From: Myxococcota bacterium
GTDB taxonomy: Bacteria; Myxococcota; XYA12-FULL-58-9; JALHOP01
Length of the DNA: 64,000 bases
NCBI GenBank assembly: GCA_022842935.1
Contig: JALHOP010000017.1
Coordinates: 62,001-126,000 of the forward strand
Reading direction: 5' to 3'
Shown here: one piece after another, positions 56,269 through 64,000 of the stretch
How positions within the stretch are numbered: position 1 is the first letter of the stretch
How the letters are laid out: every line of letters begins with the position of its first letter
Program-made: the position numbers and the translations under genes
The notes under the pieces: model-generated
The model's database searches: none
Told to the model about the DNA's origin: nothing
What the model saw: only the letters and a program-made list of their open reading frames with translations

Positions 56269-56622
56269 TCACTTCTCGGACATCTTGTTGGCGGTGGGCA
56301 GAGCGACCAGGGACAGCAACAGATGTCGACACCGCGGGTACTCCTCACACGCTTCGGCGTAGACCGCTCGCTTGCCGCAACCATCGATCACGTGGCGCGG
56401 CTGCGCGACGTTCGCGTAGTCACGGTTGAACGTAAGCACCACGTCGACGTCGGAACAGTCCAAGTCGAGCTTGGCTGCTCGAGTCACCGCGCCCAAGCGG
56501 GAGTCCTCGCTGTCCTCGTCTAACGCCTCGGCGTTGCTCACCGTTGGATGCACGGGTGTACCGACGATCGTACAAGCAGACAGGGTGAACGCGAAAAGCA
56601 GAAACGGACGCGAAGCGTGCAT
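56269..56622 (-). CDS. Small lipoprotein of unknown function
   Basis: ATG 56622, seven bases after a good GGAGG, gives a 117-residue protein with signal MHASRPFLLFAF and lipobox LSAC. The mature part has three cysteines within CSDVDV, DGCGKRAVYAEACEEYPRC and is otherwise polar. This CG-rich DGCG...C..C pattern is frequent in small Myxococcota lipoproteins. Function unknown. Confidence 0.7.
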   Translation of the reverse strand: MHASRPFLLFAFTLSACTIVGTPVHPTVSNAEALDEDSEDSRLGAVTRAAKLDLDCSDVDVVLTFNRDYANVAQPRHVIDGCGKRAVYAEACEEYPRCRHLLLSLVALPTANKMSEK

Positions 56623-56666
56623 TGCCAGTCCTCCGAGGTAGGAGTCTCGAACCCGCAGTTCCACCA

Positions 56667-57062
56667 CTACTCGACGAACCCTAGCGCCGGAAGGTCGATG
56701 AGCACCTCAGGTGGCCTTGTGGCGCTACAGCGAATGGGGACCACTGCGTTCGGCTGGACGCTACCCACTGCGACGCTTGGCACGACCGCGACAACCGAAT
56801 GGGCGAAGGGCGCGATTGGCGCGGCGTTTTCTTGCGTGGCCAAGATCTCCAAGCTGAGCTCGAGCTCGAGCGCACGGCCGTGAGGCCTCGACGCGAGCTG
56901 GCGAATCTGTTTGATGCGGGCCCGCCCGCGCGTGCCCGAGCGCAGCAGCGCACGCTTGCGCTCGGTTTCGATGGCGTTGCGCTTGCTCGCACGCAAGATG
57001 CCGATGACGACGAACAGCGTGAACGCGAGCGGCAAGCTACCCATGACAAGCGCGACGATCAT
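56667..57062 (-). CDS. Single-pass membrane protein of unknown function
   Basis: The 131-residue product has one N-terminal membrane helix (IVALVMGSLPLAFTLFVVIGIL), a basic juxtamembrane segment (RASKRNAIETERKRALL), and a beta-rich soluble domain with RGRARIKQIRQL and ALELELSLEIL that may be OB-like. It lies 44 bases upstream of the small lipoprotein gene on the same strand and may share its transcript. No family is recognised. Confidence 0.6.
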   Translation of the reverse strand: MIVALVMGSLPLAFTLFVVIGILRASKRNAIETERKRALLRSGTRGRARIKQIRQLASRPHGRALELELSLEILATQENAAPIAPFAHSVVAVVPSVAVGSVQPNAVVPIRCSATRPPEVLIDLPALGFVE

Positions 57063-57331
57063 CCGATAGGCCTAGCAGAACGGATGTTCCGAGGCATCAC
57101 GCACGTCTCGCGCTGCGCCTCGCACAAACCGCGGGTTGTCCCCGACACTCCGCTCATCACGACGGAATCGCGACGGGCTATTGACCCGAGGTGCGGGATG
57201 AACATCGTGGTCGAAGACGACAGACCGCCGTTGCGGCACGGAGGCGTCAGTTGCTATCTCTGCTGTAGGCTCCGCGCGCGGACCTTCGAAAGCGAATCTC
57301 GGAAGCTCACCAAGCAATGAGGAGAAGCGAA

Positions 57332-58087
57332 ATGCTCGAGCTGCACTCTCGGCGGGAAGTCATCAAGACGTTAGCCGCTGGCGCCCTGGCGCTGCCGCTC
57401 CTCGACTGCGCGACCTCTGCTCCGTCCTCTCTTGCGGAGTCCAAGACATCGACGCAGCCTATGTCCGCTGGAGCGTATCCCTACGAGCTTCCGGCGCTCC
57501 CGTACGCCGTCGATGCCCTCGAGCCGCACGTGGATGCGCGCACCATGACCATCCACCATGACGCTCACCATGCCGCGTACGTGAAGGGCCTGAATGCCGC
57601 GCTCGCCAAGCACCCCGAGATCCAGACCGTGCCTCTCGGCGAGTTGCTCGGCGATCTCGAGCGTGTCCCCGCCGACATCCGAGATGCCGTCCGCAACCAT
57701 GGAGGCGGATTCGTGAATCACGCGCTCTTCTGGACGATGATGAGCCCCAAAGGCGGCGGCGCACCGCCCGCTGAGCTGTTGTCCGCTATCGAGCGCAGTT
57801 TCGGAACACTCGACGCGTTCAAAGCGAAATACAAAGCGAGCGCCCTGGGAGTCTTCGGAAGCGGCTGGGCGTGGCTCACCGCCGACGCGACGGGAACGCT
57901 GCGCATCGAGCAATTCGCCAATCAAGACACGCCCGCCATGCGTGGTTTAACGCCCATCCTTGGCATCGATGTCTGGGAGCACGCCTACTATCTGAAACAC
58001 GAGAACCGACGGGCCGACTGGGTCGATGCCTTTTGGAATGTCGTCGACTGGGATGCGGGGTTCGCCGCCTATCGTCGAACCGCCTAG
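57332..58087 (+). CDS. Exported Fe/Mn superoxide dismutase with Tat-like and lipobox signal
   Basis: ATG 57332 has AGGAG seven bases upstream; another ATG 15 bases earlier lies before that site. The N-terminus SRREVIKTLAAGALALPLLDC combines a twin-arginine motif with a lipobox-like LPLLDC, so the enzyme is probably exported folded and lipid-anchored. The catalytic domain (about 195 residues) has the metal ligands in TIHHDAHHAAYV, NHALFW and DVWEHAYY with the final His. Most Fe/Mn SODs are cytoplasmic. It removes superoxide at the cell surface or periplasm; metal choice cannot be read from this alone. Confidence 0.9.
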   Translation: MLELHSRREVIKTLAAGALALPLLDCATSAPSSLAESKTSTQPMSAGAYPYELPALPYAVDALEPHVDARTMTIHHDAHHAAYVKGLNAALAKHPEIQTVPLGELLGDLERVPADIRDAVRNHGGGFVNHALFWTMMSPKGGGAPPAELLSAIERSFGTLDAFKAKYKASALGVFGSGWAWLTADATGTLRIEQFANQDTPAMRGLTPILGIDVWEHAYYLKHENRRADWVDAFWNVVDWDAGFAAYRRTA

Positions 58088-58163
58088 CGCAAATGAGCTC
58101 CTGCGGCGGGCCGTTCTGCGCTTGTGGGTTGGCAACGCTACTGGGCTTGTGCAGATTCTCGCC

Positions 58164-58721
58164 ATGGCCAAGAAAAAGACTGGAGTCGGAGCGAGCGCCA
58201 AAGGCGACTTACTAAGCACCTTGCGTTCGCGCTTCGAAGCGAACGGGCATCGCCATCGCGGACTTGCGTGGGACAAGGTCGCCATACGGCTCGACGCCGC
58301 CGCGCTCGAGAAGCTGCAAGCGATGGAGGCGAGCGGAGGCGAGCCCGATGTCGTGCTCGTCGAGGGGCCAAAGGTCATCACCTTCGTCGATTGCGCAGCC
58401 GAGAGTCCGGCCGGACGACGCAGCCTTTGCTACGACCGCGAAGCATGGCAGGCACGCAAAGAAGCGCGGCCCTCCAACAACGTGCTCGATGTCGCGTCGT
58501 CGATGGGGGTCGAGCTGTTGACCGAAGACGAGTACCGCGTCCTCCAGCAGTCCGAAGCCTTCGACACCAAGACCTCGAGCTGGGTAAGCACACCAGACGC
58601 GATTCGCGCGCTTGGCGGCGCACTCTTCTGCGACCGGCGCTACGACCAAGTCTTCGTCTATCACAACGGCGCGCAATCGTATTACGCCGCGCGAGGGTTT
58701 CGCGCCAAAGTACGCCTGTAA
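58164..58721 (+). CDS. DUF4256 family protein
   Basis: ATG 58164 gives a 185-residue protein starting MAKKKTGVGASAKGDLL, with the DUF4256 features LLSTLRSRFEAN, LAWDKVAIRL, SLCYDREAWQARK, and the closing ALFCDRRYDQVFVYHNGAQSYY. A longer in-frame start overlaps the dismutase gene and is rejected. No enzyme function is known for the family. It lies 76 bases after the dismutase on the same strand. Confidence 0.85.
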   Translation: MAKKKTGVGASAKGDLLSTLRSRFEANGHRHRGLAWDKVAIRLDAAALEKLQAMEASGGEPDVVLVEGPKVITFVDCAAESPAGRRSLCYDREAWQARKEARPSNNVLDVASSMGVELLTEDEYRVLQQSEAFDTKTSSWVSTPDAIRALGGALFCDRRYDQVFVYHNGAQSYYAARGFRAKVRL

Positions 58722-58778
58722 CCGGCGCGTAGGTCGACCTGGACTCGACGCCGCCGGCGGGGGGCTCTACTTTGTCGC

Positions 58779-59273
58779 TTACTTTCCGCGTTCGGACGTC
58801 GGCTTGTAATTCTCATGCAAGAAGGCCGCGATGTCGGCGAGTTGGCGAACCGTCATGACGCGCGTGAAGTCCGGCATGCGCGAGCCGCCGGTCGGGTCCG
58901 CCGTGGAGTCGGGTGAACGGTACCGCGCAATGTGCCGCGACGGGTCGAGGATGGAAGAGAGAATCTTGTTCTCCTCGGGCGCGACCGGCCAGATGCCGCC
59001 GAGCACCGGCCCGGGCGGGTCGACCGTGGGAGAAGGCAGGTCGACGCCATTCACCGCGTGACAGCTGTTGCAACCAAGCGCCACGAAGGCCTCTTTGCCC
59101 GCCGCGATGTCACCGTTGGGGAGCCGAACGCGGACGGTGTGGTGCTCGTTGTCAGCGCCGACCGCGCGCCCAGACATCCCGACCCGCGTCTCGCCATCGG
59201 CCGACTTCGGGGGTTGTGAATCACAAGCGCTCGACACAAGGCCAAGGAGCAAAGCCCAACATGACGGTTTCAT
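58779..59273 (-). CDS. Lipoprotein c-type cytochrome
   Basis: ATG 59273 gives a signal with lipobox (MKPSCWALLLGL, VSSAC). The single heme motif CNSCH is near residue 70, and the likely axial Met is in GSRMPDF near the C-terminus, followed by LADIAAFLHENY, the usual last helix of small cytochromes c. The order fits an electron-transfer cytochrome anchored outside the cytoplasmic membrane. A longer start adds 12 codons without benefit. Redox partners are not in the window. Confidence 0.88.
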   Translation of the reverse strand: MKPSCWALLLGLVSSACDSQPPKSADGETRVGMSGRAVGADNEHHTVRVRLPNGDIAAGKEAFVALGCNSCHAVNGVDLPSPTVDPPGPVLGGIWPVAPEENKILSSILDPSRHIARYRSPDSTADPTGGSRMPDFTRVMTVRQLADIAAFLHENYKPTSERGK

Positions 59274-59330
59274 GGCCAGAGCTTCTCTCAACCGACGGCT
59301 TGAGCTCAATGCCAGGCGACCTCAAAAAAA

Positions 59331-60515
59331 TTAGAGGCCAACCCGCGCAAGGCGCACCAGAAAGCCTGCGCACACATCGACGACCGACAGCTCAGCATCC
59401 CCTGGCTCGAGGGCAAGTCCCGATAGGCACGACGTAGCGGACATGGGCGGCCTCAGGCGGGCGTTACCATAGACGGTCATGAGCTCATCATCGCCGGTCG
59501 CAAGTCCGTCCGCTCCAGCGAGCACTTGCCGGACGGTGAAGCCGCTCGCGATGAACAGGTTTCCGAAGCTGTCGACCGCGAGGCTCCGCGGCTGTGTCAT
59601 GGCGACGAAGCGAGCGGTTCCGGAGCCTGCGAGTCCAGGGCTGCCATCGCCAGCGACCACGTACACGAGCCCCGCAACGCGATCGACGCGACGAACTTGA
59701 TGATTGCCTGTATCCGCAACGAGTAGGTTGGCAGGGCCTGCGCCCCGTGGTTCGATCAGAACGCCCTCGGGCAACTGCAGGTGAGCCTCGGCGATCGGAA
59801 CCCCCGCCGTCACGTCGAAGTCGGGCAAACCGAGGTGCGCGATACCGACCACGGTGCTGGTACCGGCGTCGGTGACCGCACGCACGACGTGATTGTTGCG
59901 GTCGGCCACGTAGAGCGTTCCGTCTGCCGGGTCGAAGGCGAGTCCCATCGGCGTATCGAACCGACTCGCGAGTCGAGCGCCGTCTGCGTAGCCGTTCCCC
60001 CCACCACCAGCGTACCGGTTGACGATCCACGTGCGCGAGTCGGTTGGCACGACGAGCTCGATCCGATAGATGAGCCTCGGCGTCGGAGACGAATAGCCGC
60101 GCAGGCAAGGTTCGGGCGTCCACGTGCGCGCTTCGGAGCCTACGGGTGCCCGCACGGTTGCCGTGGCCGCTCGAGATTCGCGGCCTCGAAGGCCCCTGTG
60201 CCGAAGGGATCGACGCGGCCCAGAGCTGTCGTCAGCTCGCCGTCAGGGTCGACGCCCGGCCTCGCCTGCGTCGGTCGTGCACGCGTTACCGTCCGCTGCG
60301 GCGAGCAGGTCGGTACCCACGGCTTGCACGCACGGACGACCAGGTGATGCGCAGATGCCGAGATCGACGACGCAGCTGGTGCCATCGGGACATTGCGCGC
60401 TCGTCGAGCAGGTCACCTGCGAGCCGCTGGGGATCGGCAGGTTCACACCACAAGCCATCACCAGCGGCGCTAACCAGGGAGCTCCCCAGACGAGCACGTC
60501 GAGTCTTGGACGCAT
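59331..60515 (-). pseudogene. NHL-repeat lipoprotein gene interrupted by a stop and frame changes
   Basis: The 5' part (60515-60243) encodes a lipoprotein start (MRPRLDVLVWGAPWLAPLVMAC) and a Cys pattern (CSTSAQCPDGTSC) common in surface lipoproteins, then hits TGA at 60245-60243. The 3' part, in the same frame from about 60155, encodes a beta-propeller of NHL repeats (DTPMGLAFDPADGTLYVADRN, PANLLVADTGNHQVRR, PRSLAVDSFGNLFIAS). Between them the sensible codon pattern is in another frame (PGVDPDGELTTALGRVDPFG), so two compensating indels are likely. A single intact protein would have about 390 residues. A recent pseudogene or sequencing errors are both possible. Confidence 0.7.
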
Positions 60516-60686
60516 CGGTCAGGGATTATTCGGGCGCCGGCGCCGACGTGCAACCGTTTCCGACCGGACAGGAGCTTTGAGCGACGGCCCTTTCACACCT
60601 CGTGACACAACGTCACACCCTCTGACGGCGATAGTTCCTCCTGGTCCCACCGGCCGAAACAACCAGAATATTCAGGAGATCTCACG

Positions 60687-61079
60687 ATGGCATTGGTAAT
60701 TTCCGCAGATGCGCCGGTCCGCGAAAGCAGCGTCGCGGTAGGTGGCTCGTCGAGCAATGCGCCTCGAAGCGGTAGCACTCTCGTCGCAGCGGCCCTCGCG
60801 CAGCCCATTCAGACCGCAGAGCTGAATGCGACCATGCAGTGGTTTGGGCCCGGTCCACGCTTTCCGCGCCCAGACCGCGACTGGGATGGTATCCCGGACC
60901 ATCGCGACCGTGACCGCGATAACGATGGCATTCCGAATCGTTGGGACCCGAATCCCAACCGCCCGAACTATCCCTATCGGATTCCGCCGTACCACCGCTT
61001 CGACCGGCCCTGCCGACCCTACGAAAGGCCGGACTTCTACAACCGGTTTTGGCAGCCGCGCTGCTACGGGCGGTACTAG
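60687..61079 (+). CDS. Small protein with thrombospondin type-3-like DxDxDG repeats and aromatic/Pro-rich tail
   Basis: The 130-residue protein begins MALVISADAPVRESSVA without a classical signal peptide. At about residues 58-80 it has DRDWDGIPDHRDRDRDNDGIPN, two calcium-loop-like DxDxDGIP units as in thrombospondin type-3 repeats. The remainder is rich in Pro, Tyr, Arg and Asn (NRPNYPYRIPPYHRFDRPC). A TCAGGAGA site precedes the ATG. Calcium-dependent surface or matrix role is suggested by the repeats; export route is unclear. Confidence 0.65.
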   Translation: MALVISADAPVRESSVAVGGSSSNAPRSGSTLVAAALAQPIQTAELNATMQWFGPGPRFPRPDRDWDGIPDHRDRDRDNDGIPNRWDPNPNRPNYPYRIPPYHRFDRPCRPYERPDFYNRFWQPRCYGRY

Positions 61080-61141
61080 AGCCGAATCGCCGTCGCCCGC
61101 CGTCAGGGAGCGGGCGACAACCGGCTTCTCGCCTTCGGAGC

Positions 61142-62515
61142 TCAGGGCTCGGCGAGTCCGGGCTCACTGACGAGCCCGCCGATCTTGTGGCGCACCAGCT
61201 CGAGGTGCCGCCGCAACAAGTAGATTTGCTCGGCATGCGCGCCAGCCACCTTGCGACTTACGATCGCTTGCTCGATTTCATCGAGCTTCTCGAGGAGCTC
61301 GGTGCGACGCGCCTCCGTCAGCACCGCGCGTAGCGTCGCGCGCTCGACCTCGGCGATCTCACCATACCGCTTGTTGATGCGGCGCTGGACCCGCCAGGCG
61401 AACACCTGTGGAAGCAGTCGAAACGCCGGGATGAGGAGCACCAAGATCGGGATAATCGACAGGGCAATCCGGTTGACGAAGCTCGCCACCCAGAAGGGCA
61501 GGTAGCGGTACGTTAGGCTCCTATCGCCCGACTTGTAGTAGCGCGCTGCATCCGCGCTAATCGGCAACTTGAAGGTCGATGGGTTGGGGAACTGACCTGC
61601 GGCTTGCAGCAGAGAGGCGCGCCGGTGTGCTTGAAAAGCGGCCTCGAGAAGCAAATCTGACAGAGCTGGATGCAAGTCCGCTCGCGCGACCAACTCGACG
61701 GTGGGCGCCAAGAGGTGCGTGTCTTCCCTCGGCAATCCCTCGCCCAGATCGAACGCCCCCGCTGGGATGTCGAGCTTACTCAAGTACGGGAACCGGCGCA
61801 CGTAGCCATCTGCTTGTATGAACTCGAAGAGCCGAATGCCCTCTTGGCGCAACAGCCCGCGCATCGACTTGAGCGAGGCCGAGTCACCCGACAGAACGAT
61901 CGCGTCGACGCGTCCCTCGATGAGCGCCTTCGACGCGTCTTCGCCTTCGAGGCTCAGCAAGGTCGTCTCGCCTTTGGGCTCGATGCCATTCGCCTTGAGG
62001 AGCGCGAGCGCGAGCCACTCGGTACCACTCCCCTCGGGGCCAATGGCGATCCGCTGCTTCTCGAGCTCGGAGAGGCGCTCGATGCGCTTCTGTCCGCGAT
62101 AGAAAATCATCAGCGGCTCGTAAAACATGCTGCCGAGCGAGCTCAGGGACGCATGGTCGTCGCCTGGAGTAAGTCCAGACTGGACGAACGCGATGTCGAC
62201 CTTCGACGCCGGGTCTTCGACACGCTTCAAGTTGTCGAGCGAGCCGTCGGTCTCGAGGACGATGAGCTCAATGCCGTTGCGCGCCAGGATGGGTTGATAG
62301 CGTTTGGCCATCCTCTCGAAGGTGCTGCCCTTGGGGCCAGCCGCAAGCGTAAGCACCTGCGGTGGCGCGGAGCGCACGAAATAGGTCGCCGCCCAAACAG
62401 TCGCGACGGCGCTCAGCACGACGATAGCCGCGACCTGGATCCAGCTTCGCTTCGATGGCGCAGTGCCATCTGCCCGTGACTCTTCGGCGATTGTCATGGA
62501 GGCCTTATCGGGCAC
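61142..62515 (-). CDS. TAXI-family TRAP-type solute-binding protein with membrane anchors
   Basis: The product of about 457 residues has an N-terminal membrane helix (IQVAAIVVLSAVATVWAATYF) and a TAXI-type periplasmic binding domain (LTLAAGPKGSTFERMAKRYQ, VDIAFVQSG, RIAIGPEGSGTEWLALALL). A second hydrophobic stretch near 350-375 (IALSIIPILVLLIPAF) is followed by a basic helical C-terminus. Stand-alone TAXI proteins with a C-terminal helix are known without TRAP membrane subunits nearby, as here. Ligand unknown. The start may be 62515 or ATG 62497 (MTIAEES). Confidence 0.85.
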   Translation of the reverse strand: MPDKASMTIAEESRADGTAPSKRSWIQVAAIVVLSAVATVWAATYFVRSAPPQVLTLAAGPKGSTFERMAKRYQPILARNGIELIVLETDGSLDNLKRVEDPASKVDIAFVQSGLTPGDDHASLSSLGSMFYEPLMIFYRGQKRIERLSELEKQRIAIGPEGSGTEWLALALLKANGIEPKGETTLLSLEGEDASKALIEGRVDAIVLSGDSASLKSMRGLLRQEGIRLFEFIQADGYVRRFPYLSKLDIPAGAFDLGEGLPREDTHLLAPTVELVARADLHPALSDLLLEAAFQAHRRASLLQAAGQFPNPSTFKLPISADAARYYKSGDRSLTYRYLPFWVASFVNRIALSIIPILVLLIPAFRLLPQVFAWRVQRRINKRYGEIAEVERATLRAVLTEARRTELLEKLDEIEQAIVSRKVAGAHAEQIYLLRRHLELVRHKIGGLVSEPGLAEP

Positions 62516-62653
62516 GGGCGGGCGCGAGGGAAGAATCGAGGCGATTGTTCCTTGATTCAGCCGGGTTGGCGCGAGCCGGGCTCAGCGCGCGGGTGACCGG
62601 GCCGCCGCAAGAACCACGAAACACGCACCCACCCCTCCCCGATACTCGCGCTC

Positions 62654-63130
62654 ATGGATACCTCTTCGATCGGACGCCTCGGGGCCCGCGCGTTCGCCTC
62701 GGCCAAGGCCGCGCCTTCCCAAGGTCAGCTCTTGAGCGAGCTGCTCATCGCCATGGCGGCCGCCGTGCCTGCGACAGGCACCAAGAAGTTCTCCGCCAAG
62801 GAGATTGGCGAGGTCTTGAAGCTCGCAGGCGATGACTTGAAGCGCTTCATGCCACTCGTCGTCGAAGCCTCGCTTACGAGCGCCGGAGCGGTGACCCTGG
62901 TCCTGCGCGACGAGTTTCGCTTTCGCCCCACCCCTGAAGCGCGCGACCTGGTCATCCGCATCGCGTTCCGCGGCGTCATCGCGCCGGGCAAGCTGACGAT
63001 CGACGAAGGGCTCGCCGCAGTGGTTGGCTTCGTGAAAACGAACATCAAGCGCATCGAAGAAGCAGCCGAAGAGGGCGTGCGGGGCGTGCGCGTCGTCGCT
63101 GGGCTCGGCACTGAGTTCTATCCCATCTAA
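62654..63130 (+). CDS. Protein of unknown function, 158 residues
   Basis: ATG 62654 opens a soluble protein with alternating helices and strands (MDTSSIGRLGARAFASAK, VEASLTSAGAVTLVLRDEFRF, VRGVRVVAGLGTEFYPI). No signal, membrane helix or catalytic motif is recognised. Codon use is high in G+C at third positions, which supports coding. It is flanked by the TAXI gene (divergent) and the O-antigen-ligase-like gene (convergent). Confidence 0.6.
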   Translation: MDTSSIGRLGARAFASAKAAPSQGQLLSELLIAMAAAVPATGTKKFSAKEIGEVLKLAGDDLKRFMPLVVEASLTSAGAVTLVLRDEFRFRPTPEARDLVIRIAFRGVIAPGKLTIDEGLAAVVGFVKTNIKRIEEAAEEGVRGVRVVAGLGTEFYPI

Positions 63131-63170
63131 TCGCTACGCGGCTCGCGCCTACCGCCCGCGCTCGTGCGCC

Positions 63171-64000
63171 TCATGGGCTCGTCAAGTCAGCGGACAATAG
63201 TGTTCGCAAGATGTCCCGCGCCTGCGTTCGCGCGCGTTCGGCCCGAGCCGTCGGCTGCGGGTTGGCGAGCACGGTTTCGAACGCGGTAACGGCCGCCGCA
63301 CGGTCGTTGGCCTGCAGATAGAGCGCGCCGAGACGCAGTTGGGGCGTAACGAGCCCCGGAAAGCGCGACGCGAGCTCTTCCCAGAGCTCGATGGCTTCTT
63401 TGCGCTCGAGAGAGCGAGCCTGCAGATCGCGCCTGAAGAGCTCATCGTCGAAGTCGAAACGCAGCGCGGCGGCCTCGGTCGACGCTTCGATCGCGGCATC
63501 CATACGGCCAGCCTTAGCCAGCGCAAGGGCGTGCTGCGATGCGCTACGGCCGTGCTCGGGCAAGAAGAAGCGAGCGCGCTCGAGATACGTCGCTGCAGGT
63601 CGGCCGGCGCGCAGCGCGTCACGCCCGAGGGTCCAGTAGGCGTTGCCAACGAAGAAACGCACGCCCTGCAAGGCGCCAACAACCACGACCGCGGCGATCA
63701 GAATGCGATGCCCGCTGGAGCGCACAGCAGTAGGTGAGAGCCAGCCCAGCAAGAAGAACAACAGAACGAACGTCGATGGCACGCGCAATGGCGAGTCCGC
63801 GAAGCCGTTCACGACGATCGCCGCGATGGCCGCCCCGGCGGCGACCGAAAGTGGTTCGGCGCGCCGACAGGCGTACGCCAAAGCGGACACAACCAGAACC
63901 AGGAATGCGATGACGGTGGGCAACCCACCCTCGGCCGCCAGTTGCAGAAGGTCGTTGTGCACGAAATCGACGCTCGACAGCGGCATGAACACCAACGGGT
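63171..64000 (-). CDS. O-antigen ligase/Wzy-like membrane protein with TPR tail (5' end outside window)
   Basis: The gene enters from the right edge and ends at 63171. The visible part begins inside the Wzy_C/WaaL domain, with SVDFVHNDLLQLAAEGGLP as the family loop, continues through four membrane helices (about 25-115), and ends in a soluble region of TPR-like helical repeats (AASQHALALAKAGRMDAAIEAS, TPQLRLGALYLQANDRAAAV). Such proteins polymerise or ligate cell-surface polysaccharide; the TPR tail is common in long versions. The start is not visible. Confidence 0.82.
   Translation of the reverse strand, partial: PLVFMPLSSVDFVHNDLLQLAAEGGLPTVIAFLVLVVSALAYACRRAEPLSVAAGAAIAAIVVNGFADSPLRVPSTFVLLFFLLGWLSPTAVRSSGHRILIAAVVVVGALQGVRFFVGNAYWTLGRDALRAGRPAATYLERARFFLPEHGRSASQHALALAKAGRMDAAIEASTEAAALRFDFDDELFRRDLQARSLERKEAIELWEELASRFPGLVTPQLRLGALYLQANDRAAAVTAFETVLANPQPTARAERARTQARDILRTLLSADLTSP

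Overview
The window is G+C-rich DNA from a bacterium, most likely a member of the Myxococcota or a related deltaproteobacterial lineage. This rests on gene content: an ECF42-type sigma factor with its DGPF partner, a CheB-CheR-PAS-kinase-receiver hybrid, a lipoprotein built of Cys-rich 'GTxCG...C..AD.C' repeats, several lipobox proteins and an FHA protein. No 16S gene is present, so the assignment is inference.

Layout. 1-2024: host backbone (end of a quinone oxidoreductase, a DGPF/YCII protein coupled to an ECF42 sigma factor, initiator tRNA-fMet). 2025-5800: integration hot spot. The 3' half of tRNA-fMet, the terminator behind it and the end of an integrase gene are repeated about 2.17 kb downstream, bracketing a small element with a winged-helix/nucleotidyltransferase pair. 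Beyond the second copy lie a VapBC-like pair and a DUF3427 helicase remnant.

6000-27600: a dense defence island. It holds a McrB-McrC pair with an EVE-like reader domain plus a third, frameshifted nuclease-like gene; a type III-like Mod/Res system; a small unknown protein, a Z1 ATPase and a C5-cytosine methyltransferase; and a complete type I Zorya set in the order D-A-B-C. An eroded rpoC 3' fragment marks the right edge.

28000-39300: a mosaic of toxin-antitoxin modules (AbiE, VapB with broken vapC, MazE with broken mazF) around a TM0106-type nuclease-helicase. It also holds a WYL regulator divergent from an FHA gene, and two partial copies of one ancestral block (secreted protein, helicase C-terminus, mazE). 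A 16-bp inverted-repeat-like site lies exactly 44 bp upstream of three start codons here, including the WYL regulator's own, which suggests one regulon.

39300-64000: ordinary backbone. It contains the CheB-CheR hybrid, the Cys-rich lipoprotein, fhs (formate-THF ligase), a sterol-desaturase family hydroxylase, a five-gene CzcCBA metal efflux plus two-component operon with 4-nt overlaps throughout, lipoproteins, an exported superoxide dismutase, a DUF4256 protein, a cytochrome c, a broken NHL-repeat lipoprotein, a thrombospondin-3-like small protein, a TAXI-family binding protein, and an O-antigen-ligase-like TPR protein cut by the window end. All functions are from motif recognition by eye; no database search was run.
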